64,000 nt of DNA. It comes from Filimonas sp. (lineage in GTDB: Bacteria; Bacteroidota; Bacteroidia; Chitinophagales; Chitinophagaceae). A program made the position numbers and the translations under genes. The DNA is taken from positions 310,001 through 374,000 of the forward strand of contig JAFKHH010000011.1 in assembly GCA_017306865.1 (NCBI GenBank), given 5' to 3'. The notes under the pieces were generated by a model that saw only the letters and a program-made list of their open reading frames with translations, had not been told where the DNA came from and did no database searches. Positions 36,955-44,906 of this stretch are shown here, piece by piece. Position 1 is the first letter of the stretch. Each line of letters begins with the position of its first letter.

Positions 36955-37120
36955 GGAAGGAATAATGAACAAGGAATGTCGAATAAAAGAACGGGATAAT
37001 GTTCAATGAACAATGCTCAACGTTCAACGCTCAATTGAAAATTGATTATTGAACGTTGGGCATTGAATATTATTCCTCATCGGAAATTCCTTGTTCCTTG
37101 TTCGTTATTCTTTATTTTCA
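36955..37120. repeat. Inverted TTGAACATTGGGC/TTCCTTGTTCC word array
   Basis: Left words (AATGAACAAGGAATG, AATGTTCAATGAACAATGC) are complementary to right words (TTGAACGTTGGGCATTGAA, TTCCTTGTTCCTTGTTCG) about a centre near 37035. The unit forms an imperfect hairpin of about 150 bases directly before the esterase gene. The same words occur near 1500-1535 and 6643-6690. Confidence 0.65.
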
Positions 37121-37124
37121 TTGC

Positions 37125-38261
37125 ATGAAACAACTCATGCTATTTGCGCTGGCTGTATGTTTTGCAAGCGCCATATCCGCCCAATATACCGTTCGTTTGG
37201 TCATTACTGATGTGGCTACCAAAAAGTTGGACGACATCTATGTGGCTGGTAGTTTCAATAGCTGGAACCCTTCTGACCCTGCCTCTAAGCTGAAGCCTTT
37301 CGGCCCTACAAGACGCGCCATTGTACTTAAAAATATAGCTCCGGGTAAGTATGAGTTTAAGTTTACCCGTGGCACATGGGATAAAGTAGAAACCTCTGCA
37401 AAAGGGGAAGATATTGCCAACAGGGTTATTGACGTCACAGGGGATGTATCCCTGGACCTGACCGTGCCGGGATGGAAAGATGATTACCCGGATAAGCCTA
37501 AGCCTAATACGGCAACTGCACAGGTGAGTATTATAGATACGGCTTTTGCCATTCCCCAGTTAAACCGCACAAGAAGAATATGGATATACCTGCCTAAATC
37601 GTATGCAACCTTAAAGGGTAAATCTTATCCCGTATTGTACATGCAGGACGGGCAAAACCTGTTTAATGAACAAACCGCACCTTTCGGAGAGTGGGGCGTG
37701 GATGAGTGTTTAGACTCGCTGCAAAAAACAACAGGTAAGGAATGTATTGTAGTAGGTATAGATAATGGGGAGGGTAAACGAATGACCGAGTACAATCCCT
37801 ATGACAATACACAATACGGTAAAGGAGAAGGTAAAGCGTATGCAGAGTTCCTGGCAACCACATTAAAACCATTTATTGATAAAAAATACAGAACCCTGAA
37901 AGATGCTGCTCATACGTATGTTGCAGGCAGCAGTATGGGAGCATTGATCAGCTTATATACGCTGATGAAATACCCGACTGCATTTGGTGCAGCAGGAGTT
38001 CTATCCCCATCATTCTGGTTAGTACCGGAGATGTACCTGGATGTAGACAAAACAACATGGCCTAATATGCCTCGTTTCTACTTCTATGCTGGCGGAGAAG
38101 AAAGTACTACAATGGTAAAAGACATGGACCGTATGCTGGAACTGATCAAGAAGAAAAATGCTTCTTATGATGTGGCACGCTTCTATTACCCAACCGGAAA
38201 ACACAATGAAGCAACATGGCGTAAAATGTTCCCACAGTTTTATGTATGGTTGATGAGATAG
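37125..38261 (+). CDS. Secreted esterase with N-terminal CBM48-like domain
   Basis: This 378-residue exported serine esterase starts at the ATG at 37125, not in the upstream repeat words. Signal peptide 1-20 (ending SAQ) is followed by an early-set/CBM48-like beta domain (about 22-115: IYVAGSFNSWNPSDP, GKYEFKFTRG) and an esterase-D-type alpha/beta hydrolase (about 135-375). The nucleophile is Ser270 in GSSMG, and the likely catalytic His is in GKHNEATW near 362. Related proteins include siderophore, feruloyl and carbohydrate esterases. The carbohydrate-binding module suggests a sugar ester substrate. Confidence 0.85.
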   Translation: MKQLMLFALAVCFASAISAQYTVRLVITDVATKKLDDIYVAGSFNSWNPSDPASKLKPFGPTRRAIVLKNIAPGKYEFKFTRGTWDKVETSAKGEDIANRVIDVTGDVSLDLTVPGWKDDYPDKPKPNTATAQVSIIDTAFAIPQLNRTRRIWIYLPKSYATLKGKSYPVLYMQDGQNLFNEQTAPFGEWGVDECLDSLQKTTGKECIVVGIDNGEGKRMTEYNPYDNTQYGKGEGKAYAEFLATTLKPFIDKKYRTLKDAAHTYVAGSSMGALISLYTLMKYPTAFGAAGVLSPSFWLVPEMYLDVDKTTWPNMPRFYFYAGGEESTTMVKDMDRMLELIKKKNASYDVARFYYPTGKHNEATWRKMFPQFYVWLMR

Positions 38262-38416
38262 TGGTGAATGAGACGAAATGTGAGTTGTGAGTGGTCAGTT
38301 GTGAGTAAGCCCATTCACGATTATCGATTCACCTCTCCCGATTCTTCTTTGCGCTCTCTGCGTATCCCTTTGCGGCCTTTGCGATACTTATGCGCCTTTG
38401 CGTGAAAAAATACTAC

Positions 38417-39559
38417 ATGAAAAAACTTGTTTTAATAATCTCAGTTCTCCTTTCTACTACTGCACATGCACAGGATAGTGCGTATATCCGTTCTAAAGTA
38501 GATACGTTAACCTCTGCTGCATTCTGGGGGCGTGGCTATACAAACAATGGCATGCAAAAGGCTGCTTCTTTTCTGCAACAGCAATTTGCATCCATCGGCT
38601 TGCTTTCCTTTGATAAGAATAATTACCTGCAACCTTTTGATTTCCCCGTAAACACTTTTCCGGGAGAGATGCAGGTGAGCATCAATGATAAGCTGTTGCA
38701 GCCAGGCAAAGACTACATAGTAGCGCCAGATGCAAAAGGAGTGAAGGCAAGTGGTGATTTAGTGCAAAAGGATAGCGTAACATTTGTAGATGCAAAGAAC
38801 AAGATCATTGTGGTATTGGAAAACAAGCTGACGTGGTCTGTAGCGCAGGAAGTGGTAGATTATACACTCATCAAAGTAGATAAAAAAGCATTGACAGCTA
38901 TACCAACTACTATTGCAGCTAATATTGAAAACAAATTTGTAAAGCGCTTCTATACAGGTAATGTTTGTGGATACGTAAAAGGGACGCAATATCCTGATTC
39001 TGTAATTTTTATTACTGCGCACTATGATCATTTAGGAGGCATGGGTAAAAACACTTATTTCCCCGGAGCGAATGACAATGCAAGTGGTACAAGTTTTCTT
39101 TTATCCCTGGCTACTTATTATGCACAGCACCCGCAACCATATTCCATTGGCTTTATCTGTTTTGCTTCAGAAGAAGCCGGCCTGGTTGGTTCAAAATATT
39201 TTACTGAGCATCCGCTCATACCATTATCCCGGATAAAATTCCTGCTCAACTTTGACCTTGTTGGTACAGGTGATGATGGCGTAACAGTTGTAAATGCAAC
39301 TGAATATCCGCAAGCTTTTTCTATCCTGAAATCGATTAACGAGAATAATCACTTTCTCGCTGCCGTAAAAGTACGCGGCAAAGCTGCTAACAGCGATCAT
39401 TACTGGTTTACAGAAAAAGGTGTGCCTGCTTTCTTTATTTATACAATGGGCGGCATTGCAGCGTATCATGATGTATTTGACAAAGGCGCTACATTGCCTC
39501 TGAATGAGGTGAATGATTTAGGCGCATTGGTAAAGGAATTTGTAGGGAAGTTGCAATAG
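38417..39559 (+). CDS. Secreted M28-family metallopeptidase
   Basis: This di-zinc exopeptidase has 380 residues, taking the ATG at 38417 because the earlier frame is encoded by CTTTGCG-type words. Signal peptide: MKKLVLIISVLLSTTAHAQ. The metal ligands are visible in order: His in TAHYDHLGG (near 200), Asp in ANDNASGTS, the catalytic/metal pair in SEEAGLVGS, Asp in NFDLVGTG, and His in AAYHDVFD near the C-terminus. A PA-like segment may be present between 60 and 180. It probably cleaves N-terminal residues from peptides in the periplasm. Confidence 0.9.
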   Translation: MKKLVLIISVLLSTTAHAQDSAYIRSKVDTLTSAAFWGRGYTNNGMQKAASFLQQQFASIGLLSFDKNNYLQPFDFPVNTFPGEMQVSINDKLLQPGKDYIVAPDAKGVKASGDLVQKDSVTFVDAKNKIIVVLENKLTWSVAQEVVDYTLIKVDKKALTAIPTTIAANIENKFVKRFYTGNVCGYVKGTQYPDSVIFITAHYDHLGGMGKNTYFPGANDNASGTSFLLSLATYYAQHPQPYSIGFICFASEEAGLVGSKYFTEHPLIPLSRIKFLLNFDLVGTGDDGVTVVNATEYPQAFSILKSINENNHFLAAVKVRGKAANSDHYWFTEKGVPAFFIYTMGGIAAYHDVFDKGATLPLNEVNDLGALVKEFVGKLQ

Positions 39560-39690
39560 AAATATTGTTTAATTGTTGTATGGTTACATTGTTGAAGCAA
39601 TTTGAAAATATGCAAATTTGAAAATGTGTAAATTAACTTAGATTGGCACCTGTCTTCATTTTCAGATTTTCAAATTCCTCAATTTTCAAA
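39560..39690. repeat. AATTGTT and TTTGAAAATTTG word repeats
   Basis: The spacer before the MATE gene is made of AATTGTTTAATTGTTGTATGG (about 39563-39592), TTTGAAAATATGCAAATTTG (about 39600-39628) and the complement TTTTCAGATTTTCAAATTCC (about 39659-39690). Confidence 0.55.
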
Positions 39691-39694
39691 TTAT

Positions 39695-39702
39695 TACTTT
39701 TG
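39695..39702 (+). promoter_or_regulatory. -7 box directly before the MATE gene
   Basis: A perfect TAnnTTTG box (TACTTTTG) ends only 4 bases before the ATG at 39707. Transcription would start at or beside the start codon, so the mRNA may be leaderless. No good -33 box was seen. Confidence 0.5.
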
Positions 39703-39706
39703 CCTG

Positions 39707-41035
39707 ATGCGTGCAGAAGCTATTAGAACGTGGAAGTTATCAGGACCTATTATTTTAGGCGAACTCACTCAAATGTCATTGGGTATTATTGACAGTGTAA
39801 TGGTGGGTTCTATTAGTTACAAACACCTTGCAGCCTCAGCGCTGGTTATCAGCGTCATGAATATTCCATTCGTATTAGGCATAGGAATGAGTATGTCTGT
39901 CTCTCAGACAGTGTCTATGGCCTATGGACGTAACGATGGACAAAAAGTATCACATTACCTCTATAATGGCTTTTGGTTATGCACCATAGCCGCTATTATT
40001 ATAGCACTTGCATTGAACCTCGGTAAAGGCATTCTTTTTCACCTGGGGCAAGATGCGGATGTAGCTGCGTTATCTGTACCTTATTTACAGATTATGGCAT
40101 GGTCTATTATTCCCATGCTCATGTTTATAGCCATTAAGCAGTTTACAGACGGGCTGGAGCGTACGCGTACTGCAATGGTGCTTTCCTTACTGGCAATGCC
40201 GGTAAACGTATTTATCAACTGGCTGGTTGTATATGGCAACTGGGGCTTTCCAAGGTTAGAACTGGTAGGTGCTGGTATAGGCACATTGGTAACGCGTATT
40301 ATTATCTTAATTGCATTAGTTGCTATCGTTTGGGTACATCCCCTGTTTCACAGGTACATTGCAGTAAGACGCAGCCAATGGCAGCTAAAGATCAGTACGA
40401 TTAAAGAGCTATTACATATAGGCATACCTAGCAGCATGCAGGCTGGTATGGAAACTGGCGCGTTTGCCGTATCGGGTATTATCATTGGAACATTAGGCGC
40501 TGTGCAGCAGGCCGCGCACCAGATCGCATTAAGCTGCGCCGCCTTTGCATTTATGGTATCGTTTGGTCTTGCGCAAGGAGGTTCTATACGCATAAGTAAT
40601 GCCTGGGGAAGAAATAATTGGAAAGACATAAATGTTATAGGTAAAAGCACTTTGATCAGCGGGGTGCTCTATGGTGTACTGAGTGCTATCTTTTTTATTG
40701 CAATGCGCAAAATGCTGCCATTGGCATTTAATGATGATGCTACCGTTGTTTCTATTGCAGCAGTGCTGATGTTGTACGCCGCCATCTTCCAGGTGTCTGA
40801 CGCTACACAGGCCATAGGCGTAGGCTTGCTGCGTGGTATGAAAGATGTAAGCGTGCCCACTATTTATGTTGCCATCGCGTACTGGGTTATAGGTATTCCC
40901 ACCGGTTATCTTATGGCCTTTACCTTCAAAATGGGGGCCGCAGGCATCTGGATCGGGTTTGTAGTTGGCCTTACTTTTTCAGCCATTTTATTGAACCAGC
41001 GCTTTTTCCGGTTGATCAAAAAGCAGCAGAAATAA
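39707..41035 (+). CDS. MATE-family efflux transporter
   Basis: This 442-residue inner-membrane antiporter has about 12 helices in two related halves. Characteristic segments are GPIILGELTQMSLGIIDSVMVG (12-33) at the start of the first MatE domain, RTRTAMVLSLLAMPVNVFINW between the halves' equivalents, and GIPSSMQAGMETGAFAVSGIIIGTLG (about 240-265) opening the second. It is likely to export cationic drugs or metabolites using Na+ or H+. No regulator is adjacent. The start is supported by the -7 box just upstream. Confidence 0.92.
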   Translation: MRAEAIRTWKLSGPIILGELTQMSLGIIDSVMVGSISYKHLAASALVISVMNIPFVLGIGMSMSVSQTVSMAYGRNDGQKVSHYLYNGFWLCTIAAIIIALALNLGKGILFHLGQDADVAALSVPYLQIMAWSIIPMLMFIAIKQFTDGLERTRTAMVLSLLAMPVNVFINWLVVYGNWGFPRLELVGAGIGTLVTRIIILIALVAIVWVHPLFHRYIAVRRSQWQLKISTIKELLHIGIPSSMQAGMETGAFAVSGIIIGTLGAVQQAAHQIALSCAAFAFMVSFGLAQGGSIRISNAWGRNNWKDINVIGKSTLISGVLYGVLSAIFFIAMRKMLPLAFNDDATVVSIAAVLMLYAAIFQVSDATQAIGVGLLRGMKDVSVPTIYVAIAYWVIGIPTGYLMAFTFKMGAAGIWIGFVVGLTFSAILLNQRFFRLIKKQQK

Positions 41036-41129
41036 GCTTATATTTTAATTCTTTTCATGAGTAAAAGAGCATATCTTACGGGTATCTGCATAAAAGCGCA
41101 AAAAGTTGCAGATGCCAAAACTACTCATT

Positions 41130-42203
41130 ATGAAAAGAATCTACTCATTCCTATGCATGGCCGTACTCGTTGCCAGTTGTAGTAAGAAAGATACATCTAC
41201 ACCCAATACAGGCGGCGGTGGCGGTACAAATCCACCAATAATTACCAACACCATTACACCTCCTCCGGCACTCGGTTTTTATGTGGTAGGCTATATTCCA
41301 AGCTATCGCAGCGCTTCAAGTATTCCGGACAATAAATTCAAAATGTGCAACGTCATTAATTATGCATTTGCAAATGTGACAAGCACCGGTGGCCTAAGTA
41401 TAGAAGTGCCAACAAACCTGACTGCGGTTCAGACAAAAGCAAAAGCAAATGGCGCGAAACTTTTTGTAAGTATTAATGGTTCCACAACCAACTGGAAAAA
41501 CATGGCTGGTAATGCCACAGGCCGTAATGCCTTTATAATACAGGTAATGAATATGGCGCGCACTTATGCCTTAGACGGTATAGATATAGACTGGGAGTAT
41601 CCTACTACCTCTGACGGATCAGATGCTATGTACACAGCATTGATGAAGGAATTAAGCGATAGCTGCCACACAAACGCGAAATATTATTTAAGTACGGCAT
41701 TAACGGCCGGTAAATATGCGGGTGGTACCCGTGATGCTGTCAAAGATGAATTGCTGCATAGCAGCTACATAGATTTTTATAACATCATGGCTTATGATGA
41801 TTTTAATACAACTGTGCCGTATAAGCAACACAGTGATTATGCACTTGCGCAAACCTGCTTAAACTACTGGATCACTACACGCGGCACACCAGCGTCCAGG
41901 GTAGTACTGGGACTACCTGCGTACGGCAGGCCAAGCGGCATTACACAGACTGGTACGGTACTTACCTATAGTGGCATACTGGCACAAGCGCCTGGTAAAT
42001 CACAGGTAGATTCTGCTGTTGTAACAGCAGGCGGTTTTACAAACTATACTATTTACTACAATGGTCAATATACCATTAAGCGGAAAACAATGCTGGCAAA
42101 AAATACTGCCGGCGGCATTATGATGTGGGAGCTGGGACAAGATACCAACGACGGCACATCTCTTATGAAAGCTGCATGCGATACTTTAGGAAGGACTTAT
42201 TGA
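41130..42203 (+). CDS. GH18 chitinase-like lipoprotein
   Basis: This surface or periplasmic lipoprotein is 357 residues long, with lipid Cys17 in VASC and a Gly/Thr/Pro-rich linker (18-48). The catalytic GH18 barrel carries DGIDIDWEYP, that is Asp149, Asp152, Asp154 and acid/base Glu156, the complete DxxDxDxE motif. The substrate-site MAYDDF and late MMWELGQDTND match chitinases and endo-beta-N-acetylglucosaminidases. Chitinase is most likely, given barrel features and taxon. The ATG at 41130 is chosen over a TTG 24 bp upstream. A terminator and a 219-bp structured repeat follow. Confidence 0.9.
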   Translation: MKRIYSFLCMAVLVASCSKKDTSTPNTGGGGGTNPPIITNTITPPPALGFYVVGYIPSYRSASSIPDNKFKMCNVINYAFANVTSTGGLSIEVPTNLTAVQTKAKANGAKLFVSINGSTTNWKNMAGNATGRNAFIIQVMNMARTYALDGIDIDWEYPTTSDGSDAMYTALMKELSDSCHTNAKYYLSTALTAGKYAGGTRDAVKDELLHSSYIDFYNIMAYDDFNTTVPYKQHSDYALAQTCLNYWITTRGTPASRVVLGLPAYGRPSGITQTGTVLTYSGILAQAPGKSQVDSAVVTAGGFTNYTIYYNGQYTIKRKTMLAKNTAGGIMMWELGQDTNDGTSLMKAACDTLGRTY

Positions 42204-42225
42204 TTAATATACATTTCGTGAAACT

Positions 42226-42255
42226 AAGCCGCTCTATTTTTAGAGTGGCTTTTTC
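42226..42255 (+). terminator. Terminator after the GH18 gene
   Basis: AAGCCGCTCT and AGAGTGGCTT (one G-U) pair around TATTTTT and are followed by TTTTT. Confidence 0.82.
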
Positions 42256-42260
42256 AATAG

Positions 42261-42479
42261 AAACGTCCGGCCTCAGAAAAGCTGCGTTAAGAAAATTGGG
42301 ATGAGTGCCGCAAAAATCCATTGCTGTTTGAGCCTGGCGCAACTTACTTACTCAGACTGTAAGCGGCGAGTTCAATGGATTTCGGCGGGCGGGACAATTT
42401 TTAGCCTGCTTTTCTGGAGCCTTGATCTTTTTGGTTACTTTTTGTATCAAGACAAAAAGTAACACCGTCGGTAGACAAA
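42261..42479 (+). repeat. 219-bp self-complementary element, copy 1
   Basis: This element is closely repeated at 56976-57193 in the same orientation. The left part 42269-42323 (starting GGCCTCAGAAAAG, ending ATCCATTG) is an imperfect inverted repeat of 42373-42421 (starting CAATGGATTT, ending CTTTTCTGGAGCC), around a 49-base centre. A second perfect hairpin follows: GTTACTTTTTGT (42434-42445), loop ATCAAG, ACAAAAAGTAAC (42452-42463). No protein-coding frame is convincing. It could be a non-autonomous mobile unit or a structured RNA. Confidence 0.8.
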
Positions 42480-42575
42480 CGGACGGTTACACTTGAAAAG
42501 AAAAAAAATAACCGAACGGCATTAAAATAAAGTATCCTAACATTTTAATATCTTGCTACCTCATTCAACCCTAAT

Positions 42576-43217
42576 ATGAAGAAGATTTTATTAAGCGTTA
42601 TTTTTGCTGCCTTCAGTTTTTTCTTACACGCACAGTACAAGCAACAACTAGATACTTTTGCTACAATTGATTTCCCTTTTCGGCCATCAGTGAGAGATAC
42701 TGCTTTTTTTAAGATATATTCATGTAAAAAAGATTACGTTGTTTATAACGTGTTTGTCGCAGATCTGACTCAAAAGAACATTAAGTTTAATGTACGTGAA
42801 CTTGATAATGTTTATAAAGGGTATATTAAAGGCATTCTCGGTAAAAAAGACACACTTCTATCTCAAAGTTTTTTTGAGATAGATGGTTTAAGAGGTGTAA
42901 ATATAGAATGTAAGGATATTTCACAAACAGGTTTTACAGGTAGCAGATTTTATAAAATTTTCTTTGCCAACAATACAATTATTACAGCAGGATATTGGGT
43001 GGAACCGGAAAGTGCAGATACTTCAGGAGAACAGGGGAAGCATTTTTTAGAATCATTTAAATTGACCAAGAAACCTGCACAACTTCAGCAATACACAATT
43101 AGTGAGTTAGAATCTGGCATTCCTTTTAGGATAGGTGAAATTTTTGGCTATATCCTTGTAATGAGCCTCTTAGTATGGCTTGTAGTAAAAGGTATAAAAT
43201 TATTCACACGGAAATGA
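42576..43217 (+). CDS. Uncharacterised exported protein with C-terminal membrane helix
   Basis: I recognise no family. The 213-residue protein has a signal peptide (MKKILLSVIFAAFSFFLHAQ), a soluble extracytoplasmic domain (about 22-180) with alternating hydrophobic and polar strands, a single transmembrane helix (about 189-207, ILVMSLLVWLVVKGI) and a basic cytoplasmic end. Base composition is more AT-rich than the flanking genes. It is monocistronic and convergent with the DUF1254 gene, with a 33-nt palindrome between them. Confidence 0.7.
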   Translation: MKKILLSVIFAAFSFFLHAQYKQQLDTFATIDFPFRPSVRDTAFFKIYSCKKDYVVYNVFVADLTQKNIKFNVRELDNVYKGYIKGILGKKDTLLSQSFFEIDGLRGVNIECKDISQTGFTGSRFYKIFFANNTIITAGYWVEPESADTSGEQGKHFLESFKLTKKPAQLQQYTISELESGIPFRIGEIFGYILVMSLLVWLVVKGIKLFTRK

Positions 43218-43307
43218 TTGCTACTTTTAATTTTTTATCGCCGTCCGGGTTCGTTCCCTCACGAATCCGCAGTATTTGATGTAAAATTTGAAAAGGTAAA
43301 TCATAAA

Positions 43308-43340
43308 AAACCTATAAGGTCTTTAAGACCTTATAGGTTT
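43308..43340. repeat. 33-nt palindrome, copy 2
   Basis: Perfect 16-base arms around one central base (arm AAACCTATAAGGTCTT). It lies between convergent genes, where it could serve both as terminator. Confidence 0.85.
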
Positions 43341-43422
43341 CAGAGCTGCTTCTATCTACGCACTTATTGCCAATAAAAAAGCAAAGCTGAAATGGCTTTG
43401 CTTTGATAATATAAATGTTCTT

Positions 43423-44499
43423 TTATTTTACGGGTTGAGCCTCCGGAAACTTCCAACTTCCGTCTAATATTTTTGCCTGGGGCCTGTAAAGGCGAGTCCA
43501 GTAATTCCAGCCTGGTGTAATAGGAAGACAATTTGTTGAGTTAACATCGCATCCGCCAAACTGAACCGTTACGGAGCCATCCGCATTCTTTTTAGCAGTC
43601 ACATTGTTCAGCGAATATTTATTTAAATCATTCTTTTCAAAATAGCCTTCTTTATTATAAACACTGATAGACCAGAATCCATCTACCGGCACATCTTTTA
43701 CTGTCAACTTATGAATTGTTTTGCCATCATTTTGTGCCGGTACAACAGTCAAATACATCGCATCTTTTTCTGCATTTCCTCCCCAGCCGGTTGCTGTGCC
43801 TACAAGATGGCGGGCTGGATCAACTTCACTCTTCGTACCGAACGTTCTTTTGGTATCGGGGAGTGTTTTCGCAACAGCTACTAAAGAATCATGTATTCTT
43901 TGCTGACTTACTTTATCCCAATTAGGGATTTCAAAACTTCCTTTATTGGCCTGTTCAATTTTAATTGCATCTTGCAATTGATGGGCTTTTTGCGCGTCAT
44001 TCGGATCATTCGGGTCTATAAAAGTCCGGGCCGCCAGCATTACATAGCGTGTACCAACCTTCTCTTTTGTAAAAGTGAAAACGCCCGGTGCATATACTGT
44101 TTCCGAATATTGATCTTCATCTACTGATATCATAGACATAAACCGTTTACCCGGATCAGGCATAGTAATTGTTACCGGGCCGGCATCAAGATCGAAAACA
44201 CCTGATGAATACAATACATCCCGGTTGGCGCGAATAATGGTTTGATGATCTATTGGCATCAGTTCCCGGTGATGGAAAATTTGCCCTGTACCGCCAGCAT
44301 CTTTGACAGATACTGAAAAGTACATATCAGACTCTGCCCGGTTGAAATTGTCAGCCGTAACCAAAACCGTTGGCTTTGATGATGCAGAGTCAGGATTACT
44401 ACTGCTTGCTTGTTGACTATTGTTTTGCCCGCAGGAGAGTGCAAAAACACAAAGTATGTTCAATACTATTGCAAAGGAAAGGATGGGGTACTTTTTCAT
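43423..44499 (-). CDS. DUF1254/DUF1214 lipoprotein
   Basis: This 358-residue lipoprotein has a signal ending FALSC, with lipid Cys23, and a Ser/Gln/Asn-rich linker. The DUF1254 region (about 50-150, ending FTFTKEKVGTRYVMLAARTF) and the DUF1214 region (about 245-345: GFWSISVYNKEGYFEKNDLNKYSLN, PGWNYWTRLYRP) are both present. Proteins with this pair are widespread in environmental bacteria but have no settled function. No partner is adjacent. It is monocistronic. Confidence 0.82.
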   Translation of the reverse strand: MKKYPILSFAIVLNILCVFALSCGQNNSQQASSSNPDSASSKPTVLVTADNFNRAESDMYFSVSVKDAGGTGQIFHHRELMPIDHQTIIRANRDVLYSSGVFDLDAGPVTITMPDPGKRFMSMISVDEDQYSETVYAPGVFTFTKEKVGTRYVMLAARTFIDPNDPNDAQKAHQLQDAIKIEQANKGSFEIPNWDKVSQQRIHDSLVAVAKTLPDTKRTFGTKSEVDPARHLVGTATGWGGNAEKDAMYLTVVPAQNDGKTIHKLTVKDVPVDGFWSISVYNKEGYFEKNDLNKYSLNNVTAKKNADGSVTVQFGGCDVNSTNCLPITPGWNYWTRLYRPQAKILDGSWKFPEAQPVK

Positions 44500-44906
44500 A
44501 CGCGTTATTTTTCTAAGTTGTGTGATTAAAGATGTATTTATTGATTAGTGATTATCTAAATCGTTAGCATATAAGACACTGCTGACAACGTCAAGCCGCC
44601 AACCTTCCATTATATTTTAGAGAGATTTAAGACTAAGTGCCTGGAGTGAAGCCTGGCTATGGTACGTAACAAGGGGTATCCGGAAATGAACATGGGTGTA
44701 TTTTTTAAAGTAAGCTGATGCAAAATAATCTTTTAGAATAGGGGCGCCCCTGACTTTTGTCACTTTTTGCGTGTGCCTTGTGAAATAACCTTGTTAGACC
44801 CTTAACCAGATAAATGCGAAACCCTATAAGGTCTTTAAGACCTTATAGGGTTCTATTTTGCAATCACAATCATTATTTATACGGTATTTGTGATCCGGAT
44901 AATTAG
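44500..44906. other. Intergenic region with a palindrome, otherwise featureless
   Basis: The 407-bp gap between the M1 stop side and the DUF1254 start contains the 33-nt palindrome at 44820-44852 and a GGGGCGCCCC palindrome near 44741-44750. No gene is supported. Confidence 0.5.
44820..44852. repeat. 33-nt palindrome, copy 3
   Basis: Perfect 16-base arms with one central base (arm AACCCTATAAGGTCTT), downstream of the M1 peptidase gene on the minus strand and probably its terminator. Confidence 0.85.
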
